The notes: generated by a model not told the origin, from the letters alone. 64,000 nt of DNA from Hyalangium gracile (GCF_020103725.1 NZ_JAHXBG010000006.1:124001-188000); one strand, 5' to 3'; positions 54,878 to 64,000 are shown, counted from the stretch's first letter. Numbers and translations are program-made.

Positions 54878-56476
54878 CTACTGCTGCGCTGGCACGTGGA
54901 CGATCTCAATGGCATTACATCTGTTGTTGTGCAGGAGCCTTCGGATGGCTTGGGCCGCCTTGGCTTCCGCCACATACCACCTGATGGGGACCCCGTTGGC
55001 AACCCGGAGCTGGCGTTGGGCGTTCGCGACCAGTTCCTGCGCACCTGTGTCTTTGAACCAGTACTCGGGCGAGAAGGTGTCGCCGAACTTGTTGTCGTAG
55101 CCGGGCCCCTTGGCGTCCACGAGGACACCCTCTGACTCCTTGAAGCCGTCGAAGTCGAACTTCTCTCCGGCGCGTTCCACGCGGTAGACCCAGTCCTCGG
55201 GTGCGCCCGTGACCTGGGACTGGTACCTGCGAGCACGCGCGGACATGCCCTCGCCCTTGCGGACCCACTGGCCGGGCCCGCCCGGTGGCGGCTTCCACGA
55301 GGCGCCGTCCTGGCCGCCTCCTTCGCCGCCGGCTCCCCCGCTCGCCATGTGGAGGATGTAGAGCGCTCCGGGCGCCGCGCTGACGGCCGTCACCATGCGG
55401 TCGACGGGAATGGCTACGCGGCTGAAGGCCAGGGCACCCTGCCCGGACAGCGACAACACGGGGACTCTCAGGCGGCCCAGCTTGCTTCCCGCGGAGAGGG
55501 CTCGGCTCGTGCCCGCGCCCGCCGTTCCACAGACCAGCGCTACGTTCGTGAGGAGCTTCGAGACGATGCGCACCTGCTCGCCGTGCGGCAGCTCCTGGAA
55601 GTGGGCGTAGTACTGCGGTGAGTTCTCAAGCAGGAGCCGCACCGCCGAAGGAAGCCGGGCCAGCCCTTCCAGACTGTCCAGCTGGTGGAGCACCAGGGAG
55701 ACGATGCCCACGACGTTGTCGATGACCGCCTGTCCAGCTCCCTCCACCAGTGGCCCCAGCGTGCCCTCGTCTGGTGCGTACACACCCGCCAGGGCCGTGT
55801 CCGGGTGAATCTCCAAGGAGCCATCCACTGGATAGAGGAAGCGCTGGCGCAGGAGGTAGAAGGGGCCCACCTCGAAGCCCTCGGCCCGCAGCGCGCCCTT
55901 GTCGAAGCGCACCTCGCCGATGCGTTGAACCGGCTTGCCGGTGGTGGCGCGCACCAGACAGCCATCGGGCCTGAGCACCAGCAGCGGAGCGAAGCGGCGC
56001 ATCCGCTCGTGCAGCCGCTGGCGTGGGACGGGCGTGGTGCTCTCCATCACCTCCAGCAGCAGCTGGGCCGCCATGCGCCACGGGCCGAAGTCCCTCAAGG
56101 GTACGTCGGCCGCGAGCACGAGGTTCATCAGGCGCGTCGCGTCCTCCGGGCTGAGCTGACTCCGGTCGTCGGGGAGCTCGGAAGGAGGGACTCCCGCGCG
56201 GACCAGCAGGCCGAAGAAGTAGTCGGTGTCCAGGAGCCTTGCCTCGATGGGGCCCAGCTCTCCGCGTGAGGGCGCTGGAGCTGACCGGAACGAGGCACGG
56301 CGGTCCTGGCGGACCCTGGCGGAGGCGGAGCCGAAGTCCAGCGACCTGGGGCCTTCCGGTCCCGTCGCGCAGGCGCAGGCAAGGCTCAGCAGCAGCACAC
56401 CTATCCACCCGCGTCGCCAGAGGGCTGCACGCCCCTGTTCCTCCAAGTAGGGTGTGTCAGGACGACGCAAGGACAT
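54878..56476 (-). CDS. Lipoprotein polymorphic toxin with Tox-REase-5-like C-terminus
   Basis: A 532-residue protein with a signal peptide and lipobox (LLLSLACAC; Cys near residue 34), a long linker domain and a C-terminal toxin. The last about 110 residues (RYQSQVTGAP, FDFDGFKES, GVLVDAKGPGYDNK, ending VPAQQ) match the Tox-REase-5 pattern, with the DAK nuclease core. The ATG has GAGGGG just upstream. Lipid anchoring with a nuclease domain and tandem immunity genes resembles the SitA lipoprotein toxins that move by outer membrane exchange, but transfer is an inference. Confidence 0.82.
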   Translation of the reverse strand: MSLRRPDTPYLEEQGRAALWRRGWIGVLLLSLACACATGPEGPRSLDFGSASARVRQDRRASFRSAPAPSRGELGPIEARLLDTDYFFGLLVRAGVPPSELPDDRSQLSPEDATRLMNLVLAADVPLRDFGPWRMAAQLLLEVMESTTPVPRQRLHERMRRFAPLLVLRPDGCLVRATTGKPVQRIGEVRFDKGALRAEGFEVGPFYLLRQRFLYPVDGSLEIHPDTALAGVYAPDEGTLGPLVEGAGQAVIDNVVGIVSLVLHQLDSLEGLARLPSAVRLLLENSPQYYAHFQELPHGEQVRIVSKLLTNVALVCGTAGAGTSRALSAGSKLGRLRVPVLSLSGQGALAFSRVAIPVDRMVTAVSAAPGALYILHMASGGAGGEGGGQDGASWKPPPGGPGQWVRKGEGMSARARRYQSQVTGAPEDWVYRVERAGEKFDFDGFKESEGVLVDAKGPGYDNKFGDTFSPEYWFKDTGAQELVANAQRQLRVANGVPIRWYVAEAKAAQAIRRLLHNNRCNAIEIVHVPAQQ

Positions 56477-56720
56477 GGCCCACCCCTCGGAGGCTGCTTC
56501 GCGCGCTCATTCTGCCCGGCACGCCTGCTCGGCTGGCCATCCCCGCATGTGGGATCGCAGCGCTCCACCTGCGAGGGTGGGCGACCTGCGGAAGTGCCCG
56601 GAATCTCAAACGGATTTGTGAATGTCAGACCGGGCGTGTAAGCGAGCCCCCGCCCGGTGCTTGGACCGGGAGCATGGAGTGTTGGAGGCTGCGCGCGCGG
56701 CCGAGGAGGGGTGGTACCGG

Positions 56721-57962
56721 ATGCGTCTGCTGCACACGTCGGACTGGCACCTGGGGCATACGTTGTACGACGTCTCCCGCGAGGCGGAGCATGCCGCCTT
56801 CCTGGATTGGCTCCTCGATACCCTCGAGGTCCAAGGCGTCGATGCCCTCCTGGTCGCCGGGGACATCTTCGACACCTCCAACCCCAGCGCCGAGGCGCAG
56901 GCGGCCTGGTACCACTTCATCGCTCGCGCCCGCCGCAAGCTGCCCAAGCTCGATGTCGTCGTCATCGGCGGCAACCATGACTCGGCGGCTCGGCTCGATG
57001 CTCCGGACCCTCTCTTCGCCGCCCTCGGCGTCCGTGTCGTCGGCGGGCTGCCTCGGACTCGTGGCTCGCTCGACTTCGAGCGTCTGCTCGTGCCGCTCCA
57101 TGACTCGCGCGGCCGGGTGAAGGCCTGGGTCGCCGCCGTGCCCTACCTGCGCCCCGCCGACCTGCCCCTCGTCCAGTCCGAGGGTGACCGGCTCATCGAT
57201 GGCGTGCGCGAGGTGTATGGCCTCACGCTGGAGGCTGCTCGCAGGCGCCGGCAGTCCGGACAAGCCCTGGTGGCCATGGGCCACTGCTACATGGTGGGCA
57301 CCGAGGTGTCCCTCCTCAGCGAGCGGAAGATCCTCGGCGGCAACCAGCACGCGCTCCCCGTCGACCTGTTCCCCGACGACGTCGCCTATGCCGCCCTGGG
57401 TCACCTGCACAAGGCGCAGCGCGTGGGCGGTCGCGAGGGCGTGCGCTACAGCGGCTCGCCCATCCCGCTCTCCTTGAGCGAGGCCCACTACCGCCACCAG
57501 GTGCTGCTCGTGGAGCTGGAGGGCGAGGTGCTCGGCTCGGTGCGCCCGCTCTCCGTGCCTCGCACCGCGGACATGGTGCGCGTGCCCGAGCGGGACGTGT
57601 TGCCCCTGGACGACGTGCTGGCGAAGCTGGCCGAATTGCCCGCGCTGGAGCCGGATACTCCCGAGCAGGCCCGCCCCTATCTGGAGGTCTGCGTGTCCCT
57701 CACGAAGCCCGAGCCCTCGCTGCGGCGCAAGGTGGAGGCGGTGCTGGAGGGCAAGGCGGCTCGGCTCGTGAAGCTGACGCCCTCGTACACCGGCACGGGC
57801 CAGGTGCTGGCGGAGACTTCGCTGGGCCGCTCCCTGCGCGAGCGCACTCCCGAGGATGTCTTCAAGGCTCGCTACGAGCGCGACTACCAGGAGCCCCTGG
57901 CCCCCGAGCTGCTGGAGGCCTTCCACGCGCTGCTCACCCACGTCCAGGAGGAGGCCTCGTGA
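56721..57962 (+). CDS. sbcD: DNA repair nuclease subunit SbcD (Mre11-like)
   Basis: A 413-residue metallophosphoesterase. Motifs: LHTSDWHLG, GDIFDTSNP, GGNHDSAARL and GHCYM/GHLHKAQ, which bind two metals. With SbcC it cleaves hairpins and DNA-protein blocks. The ATG at 56721 follows GAGGAGGGG; an ATG at 56622 is in frame but adds a non-conserved N-terminus. It overlaps sbcC by 4 nt and is divergent from the toxin. Confidence 0.94.
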   Translation: MRLLHTSDWHLGHTLYDVSREAEHAAFLDWLLDTLEVQGVDALLVAGDIFDTSNPSAEAQAAWYHFIARARRKLPKLDVVVIGGNHDSAARLDAPDPLFAALGVRVVGGLPRTRGSLDFERLLVPLHDSRGRVKAWVAAVPYLRPADLPLVQSEGDRLIDGVREVYGLTLEAARRRRQSGQALVAMGHCYMVGTEVSLLSERKILGGNQHALPVDLFPDDVAYAALGHLHKAQRVGGREGVRYSGSPIPLSLSEAHYRHQVLLVELEGEVLGSVRPLSVPRTADMVRVPERDVLPLDDVLAKLAELPALEPDTPEQARPYLEVCVSLTKPEPSLRRKVEAVLEGKAARLVKLTPSYTGTGQVLAETSLGRSLRERTPEDVFKARYERDYQEPLAPELLEAFHALLTHVQEEAS

Positions 57963-60900
57963 GGATCCTCGCCATTCGCGGCCGCAACCTGACGAGCCTC
58001 GCCGGTGACTTCGCGCTGGAGCTGGACCGGCCACCGCTCGACAAGCTGGGCCTGTTCGCCATCACCGGTGCCACCGGCGCGGGCAAGAGCACGCTGCTGG
58101 ATGCCCTGTGCCTGGCCCTCTTCGATCGCACGCCGCGGCTCGGTGGCCGCGGGGGCGTTCCGGTGGGGCGGCCCGGCGAGGACGAGGAGGACCGGCTGCT
58201 GTCCCACGACGTGCGCGGCGTGCTGCGCCGCGGCGCCGCCGAGGGCCATGCCGAGGTGGACTTCCTCGGCAAGGATGGACGGCGCTACCGCTCCAAGTGG
58301 TCCGTCTGGCGGGCGCGCAACAAGGCGGAGGGGCGCTTCCGGCCGCAGGAGCTCAGCCTCACGGACGTGGCCTCGGGGCAGACCTTCGGCCGCACCAAGT
58401 CCGAGGTGCTCGAGGCCATCGAGCAGCGGCTCGGGCTGTCCTTCGATCAGTTCCGACGCTCGGCGCTGCTGGCCCAGGGCGAGTTCGCCGCCTTCCTGCG
58501 CGCGGACGCCAGCGAGCGCGCCGAGCTGCTGGAGCGCATGACGGGCACGGAGGTGTACAGCCAGCTCTCCATCGCCGCGCACGAGCGCCACAAGGCCGAG
58601 CAGGCCCGATTGGAGAAGATGGAGGCCGGACTCGCGGCCATCTCCCGCCTGTCGGACGAGGAGCGCGCCGTGGTGGCGCGGGCGCTCTCGGATGAGGAGG
58701 CGGCTCGCGCGAAGGCGGAGGCCGTGCTGAAGGAGGCCTCGACCGCGGCGGAGTGGTACGCGGCTCGCGCCCGGCTCGTCGAGTCCGAGAAGGAGGCCTC
58801 GGCGGCGCAGGCTCGGGCGGTGGAGGCGGTGGAGGCTGCGGCGCCTCGTGAGGCGCTGCTCGCCCGGGTGCGCTCGGCGGAGTCCTTCCGAGCCCCCGTG
58901 GCCGCGGTCGAGAACACGGAGCGTGCCCTGGCGGAGGCCTCGGCGGCCCAGGTGATGCGGGCAGCGGAGGCGGAGACGGCGCTCGCGGCGTCGGCGACCC
59001 GGCAGACCGAGCTGCGGCAGGCGGAGATGTCGCGCACGGCGGCGCAGACGGCGGAGGAGTCCGCGGGTCCGGCGCTGGCCGAGGCGGCCCGGCTGGATGC
59101 GCAGCTCGCCGTGGAGCGGCGCGAGGCGACCGAGGCGCAGCAGCGGATGGAGGCTGCTCGGGCGGCGGAGGCCCAGGCCGTTGCCGCGCTGGCGGGCATT
59201 GCCCAGCAGGAGACGGCGGCGCGCACGGCGGCGGAGGCGGCGCAGAAGTGGCTGACCGACCATTCCCGGATGGAGACGCTCGCGCGCGAGTGGCCACGCT
59301 GGGAGGCGGAGCTCGTTCGCTACGAGCGCACGGCCCAGAGCGAGCAGCAGGCGCGGGCGACTTCCACCCGGCTCGGCGCCGACGTGGTGCGGCTGCGTGA
59401 AGCGGCGGAGCTGCGGCGCAAGGAGCGTCAGGCGGCCGCCGAGGCCACGGAGATGGCGCAGGCCACGGCCACCCATGCCGAGCTCGCGGCGGGGGAGGAT
59501 GCCGGCGCGGCTCGACGCACGCTCCGGGATGCTCTGCTCGCGCGGCAGGAGGCGTTGAGAGGGCTCGGCGCGGCTCGGGACGGAGCGGTCGCCGAGGCTC
59601 GGGTGGAGCAGGAGGCCAGCGCGGAGGCGGAGGCCGGAAAGCAGGAGGCGCAGTCCGCCACGGCCGAAGCGCGCGAGGCAGCCACCCAGCGGCTGGAGCT
59701 GGAGACGCGGCTGAAGGAGGCGCAGCGTGCCCTGACGCAGGCCCAGGCGGCGCAGGGGCTGGTCTCGTACCGGGCGGCGCTGCAGGACGGAGAGCCCTGT
59801 CCGCTCTGTGGCTCGAAGGATCATCCCTACGGCCGTGCCGAGGCCGCGCTGGAGGGGCTCGTGGTCGAGGCCTCCTCTCGCGTCGAGGCCCTGGAGGCGG
59901 AGCGGACCTCGGCGGCTCAGCGCGAAGCGGCGGCGCTCGCTCGAGAGCAGGCGGCTCGTCCCCGGCAGGCCAAGGCGGAGGAGCGTCGGGGCCAGGCGGC
60001 GGCTCGGAGGGCGGCGCACCACGAGGCGTGGGCCAAGGCTCGCGCGGGGCTCGAGCAGCCGCTGCCCCCCGAGCAGGCGGAGGACGCGGAAGCGGGCTCC
60101 TGGCTCGAGGAGGCACTGAAGGAGACGCAGGCCCGGCTCGCCGCCGTGCGCGCCGAGGAAGAGGCCGCGGAGGCACGGGCTCGCAAGGCGCGGGAGGCTC
60201 GGGCCGCGCTGGAGTCCTGCCGCTCGCGCCTGGAGGCGGCGGTCGAGGCACAGCGCCGCGCGGAGGATGCGCTCGCGCAGGTCGAGCAGTCGGCGCAGCA
60301 GTCCCAGCGCGAGGCCGAGCAGGCCGCGGAGGCACGCCGGCAGGTGCTCGTGGACCTGGCGCCCGCGTTCGGAGGCTCCAAGGAGTGGGAGCCACGGCTC
60401 TCGGCGGACCCCGCGGGCTTCCGGAAGCGCTGCGCGGAGAAGGTGTCCGAGTGGAGCATTCGCGAGGAGGCCCTGCGCACCGCCCAGGCTCGTGAGCTCG
60501 AAGCCCGTGGAAACCGCGCCGCCGCCGAGGCTCGCAAGGAGGCCCAGCGCGAGGCCGCCGAGGAGCAGGCTCGCGCCTGGAAGCGGGCGGACGAGGCCCT
60601 CAAGGCCACGCTGGCCGCGCGCGCGAAGGTGCTGGAAGGACGCGCCACCGAGCAGGTCCGCACGGCGCTGCGCACCGCCGTGGAAGCCGCCACCCAGGCC
60701 TACGAGAAGGCCCGTGCCGCCGCGGAGTCCGCCAGTCGGGCCGCCGCCGTGGCCACCGCTCGCGCCGAGGAGGCCGCCAAGGCACGCACCCTGGCCGTCG
60801 AAGCTCACGAGCAGGCCCAGGCCGCGCTCGCTGCACGATTGGAGGGCCGGGGCGTGACGCTGGAGGAGGTCCGCCAGCTGCTCGCCCGTGACGCCGCCTG

Positions 60901-61747
60901 GTGCGACGCGGAGGCCCGCGCGCTCGCGGAGCTGCACGAAGCCCTCGCACGCGCCCGCACGGTGCTCGAGGAGCGTCGGGCCTGGCGCGCGAAGCACGAG
61001 GCCTCGGGGGCTCCCGCCCTGCCCGAGCCCGAGGTGGCCGCCGCCTGCGAGCGCGCTCGCGCCGAGGTGGAGGCCCGCCGTGCCGCCGCCGCCCGCTCGA
61101 AGGCACGGCTGGATCAGGACGACGAGGCCCGTGGCCGCTACGGCGCGGAGGCCCAGGCCCTCGAGGAGCGCCGCCGCGCGGCCGAGGTCTGGAAGACGCT
61201 CCACGAGCTCATCGGCTCCTCGGACGGAAAGAAGTTCAAGGTCTTCGCCCAGAGCCTCACCCTGGATGCGCTGCTGCTGCACGCCAACACCCACCTGGAG
61301 GAGCTGGCCCGGCGCTACCGGCTCATGCGCGTGCCGGGATACGACCTGGACCTCCAGGTGGTGGACCAGGACATGGGCGACGAGATGCGCAGCCTCGCGA
61401 GCCTCTCGGGCGGCGAGTCCTTCCTCGTCTCGCTCGCCCTGGCGCTCGGGCTGGCCTCGCTCTCCTCCGAGACGACCCAGGTGGAGACGCTCTTCATCGA
61501 CGAGGGCTTCGGGACGTTGGACCCCGAGACGCTCGAGGTGGCGCTGGCCACGCTGGACGCGCTCCAGGCCACGGGCCGGCAGGTGGGCATCATCTCCCAC
61601 GTGTCCGGGCTGGCCGAGCGCATCGGCGTGCAGGTGCGCGTGGTGAAGCAGGGCGGAGGGCGCAGCCGCCTCGTCGTGGAGGCGGAGGGTGGCCTCGTCG
61701 TGCTCCCCGAGCCGCCCGCCACGGGCTCTGGAAAGCGGGTGGCGTGA
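57959..61747 (+). CDS. sbcC: DNA repair ATPase subunit SbcC (Rad50-like)
   Basis: A 1262-residue SMC-like ATPase that starts GTG, overlapping the sbcD stop. Walker A is GATGAGKST near residue 40; the C-terminal signature is SLSGGESFLVSLALALGL and Walker B is LFIDEGFGTLD. Between them lie very long Ala/Arg/Glu-rich coiled coils, with a zinc hook C614-P-L-C617 in the middle. It is longer than E. coli SbcC (about 1050 residues). Acts with SbcD on DNA ends. Confidence 0.95.
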   Translation: MRILAIRGRNLTSLAGDFALELDRPPLDKLGLFAITGATGAGKSTLLDALCLALFDRTPRLGGRGGVPVGRPGEDEEDRLLSHDVRGVLRRGAAEGHAEVDFLGKDGRRYRSKWSVWRARNKAEGRFRPQELSLTDVASGQTFGRTKSEVLEAIEQRLGLSFDQFRRSALLAQGEFAAFLRADASERAELLERMTGTEVYSQLSIAAHERHKAEQARLEKMEAGLAAISRLSDEERAVVARALSDEEAARAKAEAVLKEASTAAEWYAARARLVESEKEASAAQARAVEAVEAAAPREALLARVRSAESFRAPVAAVENTERALAEASAAQVMRAAEAETALAASATRQTELRQAEMSRTAAQTAEESAGPALAEAARLDAQLAVERREATEAQQRMEAARAAEAQAVAALAGIAQQETAARTAAEAAQKWLTDHSRMETLAREWPRWEAELVRYERTAQSEQQARATSTRLGADVVRLREAAELRRKERQAAAEATEMAQATATHAELAAGEDAGAARRTLRDALLARQEALRGLGAARDGAVAEARVEQEASAEAEAGKQEAQSATAEAREAATQRLELETRLKEAQRALTQAQAAQGLVSYRAALQDGEPCPLCGSKDHPYGRAEAALEGLVVEASSRVEALEAERTSAAQREAAALAREQAARPRQAKAEERRGQAAARRAAHHEAWAKARAGLEQPLPPEQAEDAEAGSWLEEALKETQARLAAVRAEEEAAEARARKAREARAALESCRSRLEAAVEAQRRAEDALAQVEQSAQQSQREAEQAAEARRQVLVDLAPAFGGSKEWEPRLSADPAGFRKRCAEKVSEWSIREEALRTAQARELEARGNRAAAEARKEAQREAAEEQARAWKRADEALKATLAARAKVLEGRATEQVRTALRTAVEAATQAYEKARAAAESASRAAAVATARAEEAAKARTLAVEAHEQAQAALAARLEGRGVTLEEVRQLLARDAAWCDAEARALAELHEALARARTVLEERRAWRAKHEASGAPALPEPEVAAACERARAEVEARRAAAARSKARLDQDDEARGRYGAEAQALEERRRAAEVWKTLHELIGSSDGKKFKVFAQSLTLDALLLHANTHLEELARRYRLMRVPGYDLDLQVVDQDMGDEMRSLASLSGGESFLVSLALALGLASLSSETTQVETLFIDEGFGTLDPETLEVALATLDALQATGRQVGIISHVSGLAERIGVQVRVVKQGGGRSRLVVEAEGGLVVLPEPPATGSGKRVA

Positions 61748-61763
61748 GGCCGGTCAGCCGGCC
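61748..61763. terminator. Hairpin between convergent sbcC and PilZ genes
   Basis: GGCCGG and CCGGCC flank a TCAG loop directly after the sbcC stop; the hairpin includes the stop codon of the opposing PilZ gene. It could serve both directions, but no T-run follows. Confidence 0.4.
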
Positions 61764-62728
61764 AGGCTCGCCAGGTACCGGTCCAGCGTCTCCGCGAAGG
61801 TGGGGTCGTCGCTGAGGAACGCGAGCCCCACGCCTCCCTTATAAGGATCGTCCACCACGTGCACCACCAGGGCGTCTCCCTGGAGCCGCTCGCCGTTGGG
61901 CAGCTTCACGTCCACCCGGACGATGGTGTCGATGGGCGGCCGGTGGGCGCTGCGCACGAAGAGGCCGCCGTTGGAGATGTTCGTCGCGTGCTCGCGCACG
62001 AAGTCCAGCTCCGTGCGGAACTCCATCTCCAGGTTGACGGGGAAGCGCTTGTTGCGGCGCAGCTCCGCGCCTGTCGGCGTCGGCTGGATGGGCTCGTCGG
62101 CAGCCTCGGGCTCCACCTCCTCCACCGGCTCGATGGGCTCGCCGTCCTCCACCGCCTCCAGCGGCTCGATGGGCTCGTCCACGGCGTCGGGCGACAGCGG
62201 CTCGTCCTCGAGCGCCGGGGCCGGCTGCTGCACCGGCACCTTGGGATGGGCCGGCGCCGTCGCGGGGGCGGGCCGGTTGGCGTGCGGCAGGCCCACCGGA
62301 GGCGCCAGCTTCTTCAGGCCCCGCTCGGTGATGGCCTCCAGGTGCTCCTTGATGGTGCTGGCCGCCGTCCAGTAGTTCTCCGCGGTGATGGTGTTGCCGG
62401 AGAAGGCGGCGGCGCGGAAGGCATCCCGCTCCGCCTTGGGCAGCTTCCACAGCTCCACGAGCGTTCCCTTGCTCGCCTTGATTTCCCAGGCGAACCGGTC
62501 CATCTCGAGGCGCGGGAAGTCGGACATCTCCAGCTTCAGCTCGAGGTTGGCCTCGTTCTCGCGCAGCGCGATGATGATCTCGACCGGCTGTGTCGAGGGC
62601 AGCAGCTCATCGATGGCCTCGATGATGCCGGCCACATGGCCCGGGATGGCGGAGCCGTTCCACAACGCTGCGAGACTGAAAGTAGCCACGGACGGGGAAC
62701 ATACCCGAGCTACCTCCGGCATCCACAT
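61754..62728 (-). CDS. PilZ-domain protein
   Basis: About 325 residues, the start being uncertain (ATG at 62728 or 62722, GTG at 62689; none has a good ribosome site). The last about 100 residues are a PilZ-like domain of the myxobacterial TIGR02266 type: RRNKRFPVNLEMEF, NISNGGLFVRS and GVGLAFLSDDP. PilZ domains bind cyclic-di-GMP, but the RxxxR and D/NxSxxG residues are only partly recognisable. The middle is Pro/Glu-rich (EPIEPLEAVEDGEPIEPVEE), probably a linker. The N-terminal half is of unknown function. Confidence 0.78.
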   Translation of the reverse strand: MWMPEVARVCSPSVATFSLAALWNGSAIPGHVAGIIEAIDELLPSTQPVEIIIALRENEANLELKLEMSDFPRLEMDRFAWEIKASKGTLVELWKLPKAERDAFRAAAFSGNTITAENYWTAASTIKEHLEAITERGLKKLAPPVGLPHANRPAPATAPAHPKVPVQQPAPALEDEPLSPDAVDEPIEPLEAVEDGEPIEPVEEVEPEAADEPIQPTPTGAELRRNKRFPVNLEMEFRTELDFVREHATNISNGGLFVRSAHRPPIDTIVRVDVKLPNGERLQGDALVVHVVDDPYKGGVGLAFLSDDPTFAETLDRYLASLAG

Positions 62729-62822
62729 CTCGGCGCGGAAAGTTGACCCAACCTGTCGGGGAGTGGGCGGCCGTCCCCTCCTCCCACGGCTGTAGCACCT
62801 GCTCCCGGAAGGGAGCACACCG

Positions 62823-64000
62823 TCACCGTCCGGAGCGCAGTCCGGGGGGCGGGGCGTCCAGGCGGAAGACGGGGTAGAGGTTGAAGCGGGCGTCGTAGGT
62901 GGGATGGCGCTCGTAGAAGAAGCGCATGCGGGCGCGCGGATCCGCCGCGAAGGCCGGCTCCTTCAGGCGCGCCTCCCAGGCGGCCTTCACTGCGGCGTCC
63001 TTGGCCAGCAATTCGCGGGCGTAGGGCTCCAGCACGTAGTCCTCGATGTACTCCTTCTGCTCGAAGTGGGGGTTGAAGAACCCCCAGGCCAGCAGCGAGT
63101 CCGGGCCGGACGGCTCCAGCAGGTGGCCGAGCAGCGCCACCCCCGGCTGCGCCACCGGCACGTAGAGCGAGCCCGCCGTCAGGGCCTGCGTCTCTGGCTT
63201 CCAGGCGCCCTTCACGCTGAGCACCTGGCGGCCCTCGTAGGACTGGGGGGTGAACTTCACCTCCGTGGCGCGGAACGCCTCCACCTGGGCGGCGGGCACC
63301 TCCTTCTCCAGGCGCTGGAAGCGCAGGCCGTGGGCGCGCAGCTTGGGCTCCATCCACGCGGCGTGGGCGGCGGGCACCACATAGCCGCTCTTCGGCAGCG
63401 GGACGGTGAGGACGGGGCGCACCTCGTCGAACAGCGGCACCTTCCACACCTGCGGCTTCGTGTCGTCATACCGCACCACCTTCTGGCCGGAGATGGGCGA
63501 GGGCTCGAAGGTGTAGGCGTAGCCGCGGAACTCGATGGGGTGGCTCTTGTCGGTGTGCTTCCAGGCGAGCGTCACCTCGCGCACCTGTCCCGCCTCGGCC
63601 GCCGCGTCCGCCGCCTTCACCGCGGCCTGCATGGCGGCGGCGTTGCCAGCCACGAATCGCAGGGAGCCTTCGAGGACGTTGCGCGTGGCCTTAACGCGCT
63701 GGGCGTACGGCTTCCACGAGTGGGTCTCCACCAGCATCCCGAAGCGGTTGTGCAGGGCCCAGTACGCCTGGCTGAAGCGCGGGGGCGCCACGCCCTGGGC
63801 GAAGCCGGACGAGGGGTCCTCGTCCTGGATGAAGGAGGGGTAGAAGGTGACGGGGAGGTGCCCCTGGGCCGAGAGCCCCGAGACGATCGCCTCCTGCATC
63901 TTCACCCCGAGCGCGCGCAGGGGCTCGGGGCCGCTGCGCAGCGGCTCGATGGTGACGGAGACGTCGTGCTCGAACTTGGCGCCGTCCGTGACGTGGAGGT
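62823..64000 (-). CDS. M14-like metallocarboxypeptidase, 5' end outside window
   Basis: The frame is open to the right edge, so the N-terminus, including the zinc HxxE motif, is missing; at least 392 residues are present. The visible part has NRFGMLVETHSWKPYAQRV, typical of the C-terminal half of M14 peptidases, followed by a beta-rich tail (FRGYAYTFEPSPISG). A GTG at 63905 is not the true start, because the frame continues upstream (LHVTDGAKFEHDVSVTIEPL). Substrate is unknown. Confidence 0.72.
   Translation of the reverse strand, partial: LHVTDGAKFEHDVSVTIEPLRSGPEPLRALGVKMQEAIVSGLSAQGHLPVTFYPSFIQDEDPSSGFAQGVAPPRFSQAYWALHNRFGMLVETHSWKPYAQRVKATRNVLEGSLRFVAGNAAAMQAAVKAADAAAEAGQVREVTLAWKHTDKSHPIEFRGYAYTFEPSPISGQKVVRYDDTKPQVWKVPLFDEVRPVLTVPLPKSGYVVPAAHAAWMEPKLRAHGLRFQRLEKEVPAAQVEAFRATEVKFTPQSYEGRQVLSVKGAWKPETQALTAGSLYVPVAQPGVALLGHLLEPSGPDSLLAWGFFNPHFEQKEYIEDYVLEPYARELLAKDAAVKAAWEARLKEPAFAADPRARMRFFYERHPTYDARFNLYPVFRLDAPPPGLRSGR

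Noticed and set aside
57884..61600. Very long antisense open frame (over 1200 codons) opposite sbcC.
   Set aside because: sbcC is supported by Walker A, zinc hook and signature motifs; the antisense frame is a by-product of GC-rich Ala/Arg/Glu codons and has no recognisable domain.
62607..62798. Small minus-strand frame beginning with an ATG after GGAGGTAG.
   Set aside because: It is out of frame with the PilZ protein, Cys/Arg-rich, and has no homology that I recognise; the ribosome site is probably chance.
1..64000. tRNA, rRNA, insertion sequences, integrases and phage genes.
   Set aside because: None was recognised by eye; a covariance-model scan was not possible here, so small RNAs cannot be excluded.

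Overview
The window is chromosomal DNA from a myxobacterium (Myxococcota, suborder Cystobacterineae; an Archangium/Cystobacter/Stigmatella-like genus is likely, but the species cannot be named from this sequence). Several things point there: high GC with strong third-position GC bias, a carotenoid operon ending in tandem carA-carH regulators, a C-terminal MYXO-CTERM tag, several eukaryote-like Ser/Thr kinases, LSVNG-repeat and ELWxxDGT-repeat lipoproteins, and a lipoprotein polymorphic toxin with immunity genes. No rRNA, tRNA, insertion sequence, integrase or CRISPR array was seen. Both ends cut through genes: a P-loop ATPase on the left and an M14-like carboxypeptidase on the right.

Layout. 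1-8107: truncated ATPase, small membrane protein, ELWxxDGT lipoprotein, deacetylase-like lipoprotein, and a TIGR01777/thioredoxin-like pair. 8139-20013: a light-regulated carotenoid operon, crtE-crtIb-crtB-HMGR-crtIa-crtC-glycosyltransferase-crtYc-crtYd-acyltransferase-carA-carH. Eleven of its twelve genes overlap a neighbour by 4 or 8 nt, and the promoter carries four ACA triplets at exact 11-bp spacing, the geometry expected of a CarH-type operator. 19985-34690: TPR lipoprotein, 2OG-Fe oxygenase, histidine kinase, DUF2071 protein, LSVNG-repeat lipoprotein, two Ser/Thr kinases, and an FHA-PAS hybrid kinase coupled to an OPT transporter. 35267-44635: M15-like lipoprotein, TPR protein, MYXO-CTERM lyase-like protein, acyl-CoA synthetase, and the zwf-pgl-gnd oxidative pentose phosphate genes. 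44726-50089: NmrA-like reductase and an unfamiliar module of a JAMM-motif lipoprotein, two paralogous small lipoproteins and a fourth protein of unknown function, downstream of a GT39-like membrane enzyme. 50190-53182: SDR, PlsC-like acyltransferase, PhzF-like protein, membrane-anchored unknown. 53303-56476: lipoprotein toxin (Tox-REase-5-like) with two tandem Imm52-like genes. 56721-64000: sbcD-sbcC, a PilZ protein, and the partial carboxypeptidase.

How the parts work together. The crt cluster covers isoprenoid supply (HMG-CoA reductase), prenyl chain building (CrtE), phytoene synthesis and desaturation (CrtB, CrtIa/CrtIb), hydration (CrtC), beta-cyclisation (CrtYc/CrtYd) and probable glycosylation and acylation, and ends with its own MerR-type B12 photoregulators. 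zwf-pgl-gnd is a complete NADPH-generating branch. The least explained and most interesting parts are the four-gene JAMM/lipoprotein module and the lipoprotein toxin-immunity cassette, which has the features of an outer-membrane-exchange (SitA-like) toxin.
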